Positions 13,454 to 28,511 of a stretch of 64,000 bases of DNA are shown in pieces (positions within the stretch are counted from its first letter, which is position 1; each line of letters begins with the position of its first letter). The notes under the pieces were generated by a model. That model did no database searches. It had not been told where the DNA came from and saw only the letters and a program-made list of their open reading frames with translations. The DNA is from Cichorium intybus (lineage: Eukaryota; Streptophyta; Magnoliopsida; Asterales; Asteraceae). The stretch spans positions 114,628,298 through 114,692,297 of the forward strand of contig CM042012.1 in the NCBI GenBank assembly GCA_023525715.1. Reading direction: 5' to 3'. Position numbers and translations under genes: made by a program.

Positions 13454-15999
13454 CTATAAACCATATATAAATTACAACCATTTTATGCACAAAAGTCTTA
13501 ATTTTTAAGACAGTACAAGACTTCAATGCATGAGACTTTGGCTGCATATGTGAATACGCGTATTACACAAGTGAAAACACACTTCACATGGATTGCCAAC
13601 GTGGTGACTATGGATTGCCAACCTGGTATGTTTTCAACCGTAGGATTATTTCAATTACTCACAAATTCAACAAAACCGTCCGATTTCTCCCTCACCAACA
13701 TCTCTTAATAAACCCCTCATCAGTTTCATTCTTTATCCCAATCGCACCAGCTCCACCTCCGTCTCTCTACAATCACAATCACTCAAAGTGTAAATCTACC
13801 ACAATTGGTGAATCCCTCCGTCTCTCTACAATCATAATCACCCAACAACTCAACCACAATGTGTCGATCTACCACAATCAGGGAATCCGTCGTATGTTTT
13901 CCGTCCATATCGCACCATCGATTTCAATCTGGGCATCCGTCTGCTTTCCACGCAATCGCCTCCACTGGTGTCGCTGTTCGCCTTGAACCTCAATCGCTCA
14001 ACCAAAATCGGGGCCTCCGTCGGCTTGCAATACAATCGTTGTTCACCATCGCCAATCTAAATGTTTCATGAAGGCTAAAGCACGTTTTCATGGTGTTGAC
14101 CCTACCCTACATCCCGACTTCTAATTTCCTAATTGCCAAACCTAAAAGCATATTTTCTAGAAATAAAGATTTACAAGCATGTGTAATCTTAAATCTTTAT
14201 TGCAGGGGTTGAAATTGTTATTGGCACACCTGGTTGATTGAATTTGTTATTTGCAGGTTTTCTTTATTTTGATGTAAAGTTATATATTTATTCTTCTTTT
14301 CTTTTTAACATTATATATAGACTCCATTTTTGGCTGTTTGTATACAGGTACGCCATGGAACATGACAAAATAAGGCTCCATAATTGAGCAATGTTTCTGA
14401 CTGTTGTTCAACCTTCACCATGTATCAGGATGATTCTTTCATTATAAACATTAGCATAACTGGAGCTCATAACAATAGGAATCTTAAAGGACAATGCAAC
14501 AAGAAGCTTTTTAGTACCATGTTGCCAAAATGTGTCCATTTAGATTTCCCACTCTTGTAATTCCTCATCTGATTTAAGATTTCAATTCAGTGGGTTTGAT
14601 ATGCTTTTAGGTCACTCACATGACTTCTTCTTGCAACATATTGGTAGATTCCTCTATTTAATATAGTGTATTCTATATGTAGATTTTAGTTATTCGGTGT
14701 CCTGCTTTTATATATATATATACAGGTAGCGTGTTTGAGTAACTCAAATAATCTAACTTACATATATGAAGATATTCCACATGTATGTTTTTTTAAGATT
14801 TTATAGTACTATTGGTGTGTGTATGTGTGTTGCTGTGTCTGTGTAGGAACACCAATGCTTGGTTTGGATACAAGCTAACTCTTTCATTTAATTGTCTTAG
14901 TAGCTAACTTTGGCATTAGAATGGCTTTTGTATGCAGGGCTAAATGGCTTGCCTCATAAATGGTCAAAGGTAAGATTTTTATGTCATAAATAATCAACAT
15001 TAAAATAGCATGCCTCATATCTTAAGATCTCTTTGTGTTTAACCGACAATACCAGATTGTAAATTTTAATGCCAAGGTGTGTTTGTATATGAGTATTTTT
15101 GGGTATTTTGAGCAGTAAAGAAGTGTGTTGAACTTTGAAGGAATGTGTTGAACTTTGAAGGTATTTTTGGGTATTTTTATGTCAGGTCTGTTCTCTGGAT
15201 GACTTTCCACATCCTGCTCTATATTGGAACAACGCTCTTTCTAACACACCCCACCCCAAGCCGTTGTACTGGAAAATGAATGTGACTATGTATCATTACT
15301 TCTCTTTCTGTCTCACATTTTGTTCCAGATATATTATAGACAAAAAAAAAAGGGTTCAAATAACCTGTAAATGGGAATGACTTATTTTAAGTTCAAATTT
15401 GGATATTTGGAATATATGTTGGTTAAGTTTCTGAACAAATTCGGAGTTTTAAGTTAATGAAGAGATCTAAAGCGTGAGAATAAGATGTTTATGTTTTTGG
15501 TTCATGTAAATGTCAAGATCTCTTTGTTGGAGGGTATGCTCTTGGTAAATCGTATCTTAAAAGCTTAGAAAATCGCTGTAAAATTTTAAATCAGATGCAA
15601 TAATTAAACGTTGTTTTACGAAGTTAATTGGTTTTTTGAAAGTTTGAGCCAGATGTGGTTTTGGATCCTTTCGGATGAAAAGGGCATTTTGGTCAAAAAG
15701 AGAAAAAAGCCCTTTATATGTGAAAATATTAAATCCCAGGCAATTAGGCATGCAAGTAGGCGTGAAAAGGACATTTTGGTCAAAAAGAGAAAAAAACCCT
15801 TTGATAAATCATAATTTGATTTCATGTCTACACATTGACATAAAAAGTTACATAAATAAATATGCACATCTAAAAGTACATATGTATTGCGGGAAAAATA
15901 ATCGAAATAAATCTGTGTAATAAAAACCAAATAAATAAATACAGTTGAATTCTTAAAATTTTAGAAAACTTTAGATTACTAAATTGATTATAAATAAAT
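13454..15999. other. Unassigned DNA with gene-like fragments
   Basis: No complete gene is visible. At 13760-14040 the phrases CTCCGTCTCTCTACAATCA and AATCCGTCG recur, as in a diverged GC-richer captured sequence. Near 14205-14237, after a plausible acceptor TTGCAG, the plus strand reads GVEIVIGTPG followed by TGA and Leu. That is very like the DEAD-box helicase TPGR motif with Arg changed to a stop. This stretch could belong to a Helitron whose 3' end is at 18498 or 18655, but no 5' end was found. Confidence 0.35.
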
Positions 16000-17500
16000 G
16001 AGTAAATTACAATTTTGGTCCCTGTGGTTTGCATGAAATTTCACTTTTAGTCATCGTTTCGTTTTTCCACGCTGATAGTCCCTGAACTGGTTGTTTGCTT
16101 ACACATTTGGTCCCTCGTCCAAGTTAAATGACCAAAATGCCCTTTTATAATTTCTTTTTCATTTTTCTTTTAATGTAAACTTTATTAAATTAATTAAAAA
16201 AATAAAAAAAGAAAACAAATGTTTCCTTGCATGCTTCTCCGGTGAACTTCGCCTGCTAAAACAAATCGATTCATTACACCGAATCAAGAATCGATTTCAA
16301 TGGTGGTTTGAGCGGTTGAAACAATCCAAGGGTTAGCATATATTTTGAGTAATACTCAAAGGAAGTCATAAGTAACTTCACAAAGCTACGGCATGAAAGT
16401 GACGAAGGGCAATTGAAGGTTCTCAGTTGTGTTTCCTTTTGAATTCCTGAACGAAATGGTTTACCATTCTGATCTGCATCCTGGTTTACCATTCTGATCT
16501 GCATCCCTTCATCCCGAGTACTTGATGCTTGCGTTTAAAAACCCTAGGCGAAAAAAATCCCCTTCCTCTTCTGATCACGAATTTCATTCAGGGTTGATGT
16601 TTGCGTTTGAAAACCCTAGGCGAAAAAATCCCACCGTTACTTGGGTGGTTCCGGTGCTCTAAGTTCCCTTACAACAGGTGCGTCGGAACTCATATTAGGA
16701 ACAACTTCTGATTCGAGTTTATTGATGAATTTCATTGGAACGCCATGATTGACAACCTTGAAGAATCTGAACTCTTGAACTCTTGAACTCTTGTGTTTTG
16801 AATCGGATTTTGAGAAGTCAATGAGGGGAATACCTGTAAAAGTCGGTAGATCATTAATGTTGTTGTTTGCAGGGCTTGGCGAATAACAGTTCCAGATCTA
16901 AGCTCCACAATTTCTGCTACACAACCTTCGTTCAGTTCTCAGTCTGTATACGATTGAGAGAAAGGATTTTTGTTTTTTTCTTTGTATACGATTGAGAGAA
17001 AAGGACTAGAAGCAGCGGCGGGGATAGCAGCTTCACACCGGCGATAGTGGCTTGCAGCAACAGAAGGAATCCGACGGCGTCAGGCCGCCGATCGGCGATG
17101 CCTGTGAGCTCCGGCAACTGCTATGGTCGAGGGTGACTCGGTTCTTGCTATAACCCGACCTTAAGCTTTCTTATGACTAAACCATTGAACACAAAGTCAC
17201 ATCAGGTGTTGCTGATGTGTTTTCCGGCGAGGACCAACGTTGTCGGCGACGGTTGCTGCTGGAGGCGGCGGTGGACGGTTGTAGGGACCAGAGATTTGTT
17301 TTTTTTTTAATTTAATAATTACTAAATTAAAAGAAAAGTAAAAAAAGAAATTAAAAAGGGTATATTGGTCTTTTTACCTGGCCAAGGGACCAATAGTGTA
17401 AGCAAAAGTGTAATTCAGGGACCATCAGCGTGGAAAAACGAAACGATGACCAAAAGTGAAATTTCATGCAAACCACAGGGACCAAAATTGTAATTTACTC
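16000..17500. mobile_element. MULE, non-autonomous (1501 bp, long TIRs, perfect 9-bp TSD)
   Basis: The terminal inverted repeats of about 200 bp start GAGTAAATTACAATTTTGG on each strand and stay strongly similar for most of their length. They read like the common plant 'GGTCCCTGTGGTTTGCA' Mutator termini. A perfect 9-bp duplication, TAAATAAAT, flanks it at 15991-15999 and 17501-17509. No transposase frame is present. The interior has a duplicated 'GCGTTT(A/G)AAAACCCTAGGCG' segment (16533 and 16604 areas), a duplicated GTATACGATTGAGAGAAA segment, and a GC-rich part around 16990-17290. That last part could be captured gene DNA, as in Pack-MULEs, but I could not name a parent gene. Confidence 0.9.
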
Positions 17501-18092
17501 TAAATAAATTGAATCATGATTTATGACCAAACATATGGTTTTCGTCAAGTAGGACAACCCACTTTTTTAATAGGTGGGTCTGACACAAAAGAGGGGTAAT
17601 AGACCAAACATATAGAGACGTCCTTCTGTATAGAAAGTAATGTTTATTTTAAGTAATAGAGTTCAAGAGAAGCAAAGTTTATTTGGCAGATCTGTTATGC
17701 TTGATTTTTCAATACATTCAAGCGTTGTTTATACTGAAGTTAATCGTGTCGAATTGCAAAAACGGTATCGATATTCCTCCTGCAAGTGTTTACATATTTA
17801 ATGTTAATTATTTTTTAAATATACAAATGTTTTTTAAGCTATCCTTATAGGGTCAATGAAAAAATCTCATTACGAAATTCAAACATATTTTACCCAATAA
17901 CCAAAAGTATCCCCTATACTTATGATAAATATTTAACAAATAATAATTTTGTGTGTCTTAAGATTTAAATTGAAAGTTAACGAGATAGTAAACAATATCT
18001 CTATTGTGTTGGTGGTGAATATTTATATCTTTCTTCCGGTAAATCGACCCCTTGTGTTTCTCCCAAAACATCGTTGAAAGCTTTCTTATATA
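17501..18092. other. AT-rich spacer
   Basis: Nothing recognisable beyond the right copy of the MULE target duplication at 17501-17509. Confidence 0.4.
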
Positions 18093-18094
18093 AA

Positions 18095-18142
<48 letters not shown>
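18093..18142. repeat. (ATT)n microsatellite, about 50 bp
   Basis: Trinucleotide ATT array. It yields a meaningless poly-Asn frame on the minus strand. Confidence 0.97.
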
Positions 18143-18145
<3 letters not shown>

Positions 18146-18469
18146 CAAACATCAACCCATCATTTTTCGTTGCCAATATATTTTATCTCCAACCCTTCCC
18201 TCATCAATGATATATTTCACATGTTACCCAAAATTGTTTGAAAATTTATCTTTTCATATTAAGATCCACAACTCACCAAAACAAAACTCAAATTAAGAAA
18301 ACCACTTATATAATACCGTATATGTCACTTTATGGTAAAAGCTATTTTCTGATTCATTGTATATTATTTAAAATATGACATATTTCTGAAAAGAAATTAT
18401 GAACGTTTGTCAAAATTAATTAATTATTGAAAGAAACCTATTCACCGCCTCCCCCCGCCCCCTTCAACG

Positions 18470-18498
18470 ACCGTTGCATTGCGCGGGTACTCCACTAA
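18470..18498 (+). mobile_element. Degenerate Helitron-like 3' end
   Basis: CCGTTGCATTGCGCGGGTACTCCACTAA (split here: CCGTTGCATTGCGCGG, then TACTCCA, then CTAA) has the hairpin and CTRR terminus of the end at 18655. The base after CTAA is G rather than the expected T, so this end is either mutated or older. Confidence 0.35.
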
Positions 18499-18623
18499 GA
18501 TTAGGACACAGGGTTATTATTTTTTTGAAGTATTCGATAAAAATCTCTATAACAAACATATGGAATTCCCGTAAAATGATACCAAAATCTTGCGTAAACA
18601 AATAGCCGAAAGGAAACTACTCG

Positions 18624-22413
<3,790 letters not shown>

Positions 22414-22477
22414 TGTAACGTCCCATAATCGTACCTACCACAATATTGTCTGCTTTAGGCCACCCAGTGTGAAAACT
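22414..22477 (-). mobile_element. Cassandra-like TRIM LTR fragment (outer end of split LTR L1)
   Basis: The plus strand begins TGTAACGTCCC and runs to CACCCAGTGTGAAAACT, parallel to the LTR start at 29356 (TGTAACATCC...CCAACGTGAAAACT). The rest of this LTR seems to resume at 29107, on the far side of the non-coding LTR element. About 100 bp at 22478-22579 match neither unit. Confidence 0.6.
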
Positions 22478-22579
22478 GAAAGGTATTCCGCAACCATGAA
22501 CTAAATAACCTAAGTTCACATGCAACCTAGAAAAGATCTATGTTTTCTTACTTTGAACATGTAACTAATTCCTAAAGGC

Positions 22580-23175
22580 CGAACAAAAATAAACTAAAAG
22601 AAATAAATCAGAAAAAAACTAACCTTTAGTTTTTAATCTTGAAGCTAAGCAGCACAAGTGTCCTGCCTCAAATGAGATCACACCCACGGAGCCAGAGGAA
22701 GGTCACGAAAATTCCAGAGAAAAATACTAGAATGAGGACTTATAATGAGGTCTAGGGTTCCCTATTTATAGGGAAACAAGAAACCCTAGCCGTCAGCCAT
22801 TTTCCGGATTATACGTACGCGCGTCGCGGCTTTTACATTGGCGCGCCGCGCGCCGCAATTCAACTATTGAATTTGTACGACTTTAATCCCTGACTTCCTG
22901 AGTAATCTAATTAATGCCACAGAAATTAATCCAATTAATTCTTGATTAATTATTAATCAATCAATATAGTTTCTAATTAATATATTATCTCTTTAATATA
23001 TTAATAAACCATATCTTTTATTTCTATTGATTTATTAATCCCATAATAAACCAACCTTTCTCTCTACCGAACTTTCTACCAAACCTCCAGCTATGAGGGC
23101 AACCCAAATGGACTTTGCTTCTATTAATTAAGTAAATACAAATTATAAGTCATGGCTTAGACACCTAATCCAACA
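22580..23175 (-). repeat. 3' LTR of the LARD-like element
   Basis: It matches 28512-29106 at about 97-98% by eye, including the GCGCGTCGCGGC / GGCGCGCCGCGCGCC GC-rich core and CTCCAGCTATGAGG. It ends CCAACA at 23175, followed by the polypurine tract on the other strand. Confidence 0.88.
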
Positions 23176-23188
23176 GTCTCCCACTTGG
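23176..23188 (-). other. Polypurine tract of the LARD-like element
   Basis: The minus strand reads CCAAGTGGGAGAC directly upstream of the 3' LTR, nearly the same as the tract of Copia element 1 and consistent with a Copia-type replication partner. Confidence 0.75.
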
Positions 23189-24257
23189 ATAAGTCTATGA
23201 CTATAATTACCAATTTAACCTCTAATTAATCAACAACCTGTAGCTTCCTAGAAACTGCTGCCGAACTCTGACCTAGTCAGTTCTGTCCATAGATAAGTGA
23301 TCAGATGATCCTCCGTCCAACAAGATATTTTCAGACATGAGACATGGATTGAGATCAATCTCTGTCTGACACTGTTTCCCGATTTCTGATTTTGCTAATG
23401 ACTTTTAGACTTCTAATTGAACGAATCAATTTAGTCCTGGCTGGCCAGCGCTTCAGTCAACTTCAAAATCATCGAGTGGCCAACAGATATCTGTTTTCCG
23501 TCAGGGTCAAGGGATGAATAAGCTTCGACTAATATGTTATATCTTTTGCCCGACAAATCACTCACAACAGCACGTTTTATAACACCGAGTTACCGATGCG
23601 TTTTTGTACTATCAATGAACAACCGCCTTGCAAATTATAACTCACATCTCTCCACTTTAAGACCATAAGATATTATCGTCTCAACATTGCTCGTGATATA
23701 ATCCATGAAGCAATCCATTGAGCGCGGGTTTATCCAATACTCAAATCTCCATTTCCAAGTACTCATGAATGTTGCAGCAATCTTATTGCCATGTCTAACT
23801 CCTTAGACAATCTACAAACCAATTCATGACAGTCTTCCTTCATACTTACTCCCTAAGAGTATGAACGACTGTGGATGTTTGAATAATCCAATTATTCAGG
23901 AAGTAAAACATGCAAAAGCGAAACATAAAATCTGACTGGCAGCTACTCCTGCTCATTACCAAGTCTCCACGAGGTAATCACCAAATCAGATTTATCATAA
24001 CTATTATCGGTTTCTTATTCTCTTTTAGACTTTCAATTCAAACCATTTATATCTATGTCTATGACCTTTTCACTCTTTCTATGTATCCAAGTGTCTAACA
24101 CTTATACACTTTATTGTAGATAATCCTATTGGATACTCTTCCGATGATATCTCAATTTGTCATTATATCATTCTCTCTCACAACTCCATTCCGGTGATGT
24201 GTACCGTGACTGCCCATGGTTCTCGGGTCTTTAGTCTACATGACTACACCCTAAGAC

Positions 24258-24319
24258 AATTTCGAGGTGTCATGATGTGCCGGTGAACCACACGCGCTCC
24301 ATCAAAAACCAACGAAATT
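24258..24319. other. Conserved-loop hairpin A in the LARD-like interior
   Basis: Outer stem AATTTCG/CGAAATT (24258-24264 / 24313-24319), inner stem TGATG/CATCA (24273-24277 / 24300-24304), and a 22-nt loop 24278-24299. The loop starts TGCCGGT and ends CACACGCGCTC, with GAAC between. All stem pairs are Watson-Crick. Confidence 0.75.
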
Positions 24320-24644
24320 CTTTAACCATGAAGTCCTACAGCACCACGTTCTGGTGTAAACAATTACCGATTTGAAAACCCTTTCAAATCAATCACCCTA
24401 ATCATTTCCCAATGGTTTCTCACGTCTGTTCAAAAAATCCATTCAGTATTCTCAGCCAGGCAATATCCTGAATCCAACTTACAAAGCATTAAGTCATCAG
24501 GATATGTTCATAACACTTCTGATTTGTCCAAGAGGCTCGAGGAACCTGATGTAATCTCATTCCAAGCCCTTTCGGAATCCTAAGATTACCAATAATCCTT
24601 GTGTCATGATCTCCGAAAACCATTTTCTTTCGGGGACTCTTTCT

Positions 24645-24980
24645 TATGCATCTTGAATCCCATCAAGATCATATTCTCAACGGCTAAGTCAATACTGTCA
24701 GTCTCATCTATCTGATAGATGTCTATGAACTACGTAAGTATGCTGCACCTTCTTTGTTTCTTTCATGCCAATTCATTACACTTTGCAATGACAGGAAACT
24801 CCTTTCCTTGGGTTATGCATCTTGAATCTCATCAAGATCACATTGGCATAGTTCTGATCTATCTAATAGATATCCACAACCACCTGAGTATGTTGTATCT
24901 CTTAAAGTCTTTCATAGCGAACCGTTTCTTAACACCAAGTCATTACATTCTGTAATGATAAGAGACGTTTCCTAGAACCA
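24645..24980. repeat. Diverged tandem repeat, period about 168 bp
   Basis: Two units start TTATGCATCTTGAAT at 24645 and 24813. Each contains an ATCTTGA/TCAAGAT hairpin, an ATCTAT..ATAGAT hairpin and a TCATTACA.. segment. In the second unit the last forms a perfect 8-bp stem, TCATTACA/TGTAATGA (24940-24958). Confidence 0.6.
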
Positions 24981-25044
24981 GTATGTAACGCACATACAAT
25001 GATAGCAGATAAAAACGATACTCCCACTGGCTTTGACACCGTTA

Positions 25045-25192
25045 TATGACTCTTTCGGACTATTCACAAAATCCAGAACTTATGGCACATTTTGCGAAAC
25101 CGAAATCCAAACGTTTCCGACATATTAATGGGAATCTTTCAGGTTATTCGCAAAATCCAAACCTTTTGGCCTATTTTGAGAATCCGAATATC
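25045..25192. repeat. Diverged direct repeat in the LARD-like interior
   Basis: The phrase 'ATTC(A/G)CAAAATCCA', then 'GGC..ATTTTG', then 'GAA.CCGAA' occurs twice (about 25061-25110 and 25145-25190). It encodes nothing recognisable. Confidence 0.5.
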
Positions 25193-25244
25193 CTTTCTTG
25201 CGAGATGCCCATGGGACGAATCCCAGGGCCATGTACCTTTTGTA

Positions 25245-25320
25245 ATGGCATGCTCTATGTGAGTCCCTATTAGTGTGCCGGTAAACCACACACGCTCCAC
25301 TAACGACTCACATTATGCCA
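25245..25320. other. Conserved-loop hairpin B in the LARD-like interior
   Basis: Inner stem TTAGTG/CACTAA (25270-25275 / 25298-25303), middle stem ATGTGAGTC/GACTCACAT (25257-25265 / 25305-25313), outer stem TGGCAT/ATGCCA (25246-25251 / 25315-25320). The 22-nt loop 25276-25297 starts TGCCGGT and ends CACACACGCTC, with AAAC between. Confidence 0.78.
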
Positions 25321-26462
25321 CGCAGAATCCTCTCGAATTTCATCTTTTATTGTGAGTGCCTCTCTCGGAATCAATTGCTTGACCCCAAGTGATGACTCAT
25401 TCAACCAGATGTTCTGTAAGTACATTTCTATGTTCCCTTCTTTTGATGATTCAATTACTCCTACTGGTTCCTAGACCAGTTGTAAAGATCAATCAAACTG
25501 TCACACAGACTGTGTCTCGCGGTAAGGTTCTCTTATTTGGCAGCAACTGGGCTCACCAATGCTTCCAGCAGTCGGATTACTTATCCGTACCATCTTTAGT
25601 GTTTTACCACTACTCGGTATATCACCCAGATCATAAATCCTTATGACGGTGATAATAACTACTGGTCAAGCGAAGAGAGGGTATGTCAGGTTTAACAGGA
25701 ATCTAATTCCTGGTCAAGGCCTAGTGATGACTAAAGGTTCTTTCACTTGGCTAATCCCTGAACTCCTTCAGGATTATTCTTACTCCCTCTGTTTCCTTAG
25801 AACATGAGCTCTTTCTAAAAGGACTCTTCTTTCAAAGGATAACCGGGATGGCCAATGAAACGACATCGCTGATCAGTTTCAGGCTTGTCATGAGATTCAG
25901 ACAAATGCTACATGACCCTAGACTTTCTATGTACTAGTGGGACGATCCCAGCTTTACATTTCAGACAGTGTCGGCATAACCTACTTAGTCTTAAGATACG
26001 GTCGGAATATGGTTTTTGCGGTTTGACTGGTTGAATATTTAATTCATTGAAATACTAATCGGAAATGTATCTTATACATCGAGGATCAAAACTATTTCGA
26101 TCAATGCTCCATCATCTTCCCTAAGACACATCATAACCATTAGTGTTCTTGGAAGAGGATAAACTGTGAAACATTTTCTCAGTCTATGTTGTTACTCAGG
26201 TTCTGTTGATCTTATACTTCCTTTGAAATCCTTGAACACTTCAAGGTTCCAATCAATCGCTTATTCCGATAAGTGAAGCCATATTTGTCAAACTATTTGG
26301 CAATTATCATGAAGTATAACTAATCATGTTCTGTTCGAGGATTCGAGCAATACACAGTAACTTATGTGTCTGTTGCTCAAAATCTTAATACCTTTACATC
26401 TCCATGTAAATTTATGACTTTGTTAATATTGTTCAAGACATGCAATCATCACCTGACTCCAA

Positions 26463-26600
26463 GTCAACTGATTCCAAAATCCTATCCATTGGATCTTTGG
26501 GCGATTCCTTTCTTGCCACAATTAATTTTATTAAGCATTCAATTCATCATGTGACTCTAAGTCAAATGATTCCAAAGTCCTGTCCAACTGGACCTTTGGT
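26463..26600. repeat. Tandem repeat with a covarying hairpin
   Basis: 'TGACTC.AAGTCAA.TGATTCCAAA' occurs twice. Unit 1 folds as ATCC-ATT-GGAT (26484-26494). Unit 2 folds as GTCC-AACT-GGAC (26582-26593), inside a CCAAAG/CTTTGG stem (26572-26577 / 26594-26599). The A-T pair of the inner stem is replaced by G-C, a compensatory change. Confidence 0.55.
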
Positions 26601-28028
26601 TGAAGTGATTCTCATAAAATTCACTTTAACAATCCTAAAGAACACAATTTACAAATCCAATCCCATTGGATGCATCAACATTCAAGTTATTACCATTTAC
26701 GTCATCAACACATTCACACAACATTTTGAGGACAATTAAAACAATCATGTTTCAAAAAGTATTTCATTAAACCAGAATTATCCTTAGAACAATGTACTAT
26801 GCGAATCCATATCGTATGTATCTATAAACTAATAACAAGAACAAATATCTAGCTTAACTCAAAAACCGTACGAGCTCCAGATCCAATCTGAATATGCTCC
26901 TGTGCGACACCATCCCGCATCCTCCAGAGTTCGTGCATACAGAGCAAATGTGTGAAACACATCCTGTATCAAGGAAATGAGGATCAGGTGTTCTGAATTC
27001 TAAGATATTTATGAGTTTGCGAAACGGTTTGGCTTTGGAGCATTTTTTCAATCTTTCCGTGACTGTGTCCCACCTTATGGATTCCCAGTTTTAAAACATC
27101 GAACAATCGGTCCAGACGATCTGGATCATTTCTTGATGCACCTTAATACTGGACTCAATCCTGAAGCAGCTGAATTAATGGAACTATGCTTCTCCATGAA
27201 CGACTCATACAAAGTCGACATTGAATGCATTTCCACGATTGTCTTATCCGGTTACCCTTTCTGTTCGTCTGGATGAACAGATCAGCGAGTTGAGCTAATG
27301 CTTAACTCCCGATCACAAAGGGAAACCAGTTTTATATTGTTTGCCTATGTATCCCTAAATCTCGGGAACACGCAAACTGGTGCTACTTTCTTCTAGCTTG
27401 CAACTTCAAGCTCTTTGAAGATCCTAGTTCGATCCCTTTATTCAACCAGTTCACGGAACCTTTCCTGAACTAGCTGTGCTAACTTATCAGACCCCAGGAA
27501 TTCTAAATCCCTGCGGAGCTCGGGGTTAATGATCAATAGCATAAGGCAACAAACTTCCTTGGACTCAATAGTCAAGGAGTCATGCACATCACAAGCTGCT
27601 GTGTGATGCCATGTTTGGGAGCAGACACTCAGTCGGATATGGTTCGCCAGCAAAACTAAGAACTATTCTCTAATTACAGAACCATATCACATAGTTCAGG
27701 CCAGTCAGCCTTACCATACTAAACAGGTGCTTTCTGAAGCCCTCAGAAATGGGTGAAGGAGGGGAAGGAGGAGAATGACACTTTCTTCAGACATATAAAA
27801 AATTTGAATTTATAGGTTTAATTAATCCTTTTAAATAATTACCCAATATAAATTATTTAACAAGGCTAGGATCCAAAATACCCCAACTATGCTGTGAAGA
27901 GGGATGTCGTAGTCACAACACAGTGGTCATTAAGGTAGATAACTATTATCAATTTCAATCTAATGAAATTCCTAGATCTGTGAGATTCATTGAACTGTTC
28001 AATGGCATGTTAAATCTCGGATATGCCC

Positions 28029-28069
28029 CACCGTTTGTGACTGGGATGCCGAGGATCACAAACCGGGTG
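28029..28069. other. Perfect hairpin GTTTGTGA/TCACAAAC
   Basis: An 8-bp stem (28033-28040 / 28056-28063) is topped by CTGGGATGCCGAGGA and extended outward by CACC/GGTG (28029-28032 / 28066-28069). It lies 30 bp before hairpin C. Confidence 0.55.
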
Positions 28070-28097
28070 TGAATAACCATGCAAATTAGCTTGGTAC

Positions 28098-28174
28098 TCT
28101 CGGGATCCATTATCATCTCAAATTGATGTGCCGGTTAACCACACACGCTCCATCAACAATGATAACACCCGAGA
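28098..28174. other. Conserved-loop hairpin C in the LARD-like interior
   Basis: Inner stem TTGATG/CATCAA (28123-28128 / 28151-28156), middle stem TTATCAT/ATGATAA (28110-28116 / 28159-28165), outer stem TCTCGGG/CCCGAGA (28098-28104 / 28168-28174). The 22-nt loop 28129-28150 starts TGCCGGT and ends CACACACGCTC, with TAAC between. Confidence 0.8.
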
Positions 28175-28187
28175 AACCATTGCCACT

Positions 28188-28248
28188 CTTTATGAACCCC
28201 CATTGGTGTGCCGGTAACCCACACACGCTCCACCAATATTTCATAAAG
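28188..28248. other. Conserved-loop hairpin D in the LARD-like interior
   Basis: Inner stem ATTGGTG/CACCAAT (28202-28208 / 28231-28237), outer stem CTTTATGAA/TTCATAAAG (28188-28196 / 28240-28248). The 22-nt loop 28209-28230 starts TGCCGGT and ends CACACACGCTC, with AACC between. It begins 14 bp after the end of hairpin C. Confidence 0.8.
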
Positions 28249-28511
28249 TGCAATGTGCAATTTCATGGGTTAGCATCAGATTCACATTTTTTCTAAAGTA
28301 ACTAGATTGGGAATTCTTGTAAGGGTTCTAGCACTTTGATCATTATACTTTTAATGATTAAGCGGTCCTATCAAAACTGTTCGGCTAACGACCCTCCACT
28401 GATCAGGCGAGCGGTAGGTGAGAGTGAACACCCATTAGACCGCCATTTTATAGGCAGTCTCCTTATACCCACTTTATAGATCAGCTTCGTGAATGAGGCC
28501 TACTAATGATT

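Noticed and set aside
17958..18176. 72-aa frame with a poly-Asn run
   Set aside because: It is the (ATT)n microsatellite read on the minus strand.
24278..24299. Hammerhead, twister or other known ribozyme core as an explanation of the conserved loop
   Set aside because: The loop lacks the hammerhead CUGAUGA/GAAA core, and I could not fit a twister consensus. No known ribozyme core was seen in either strand of hairpins A-D.
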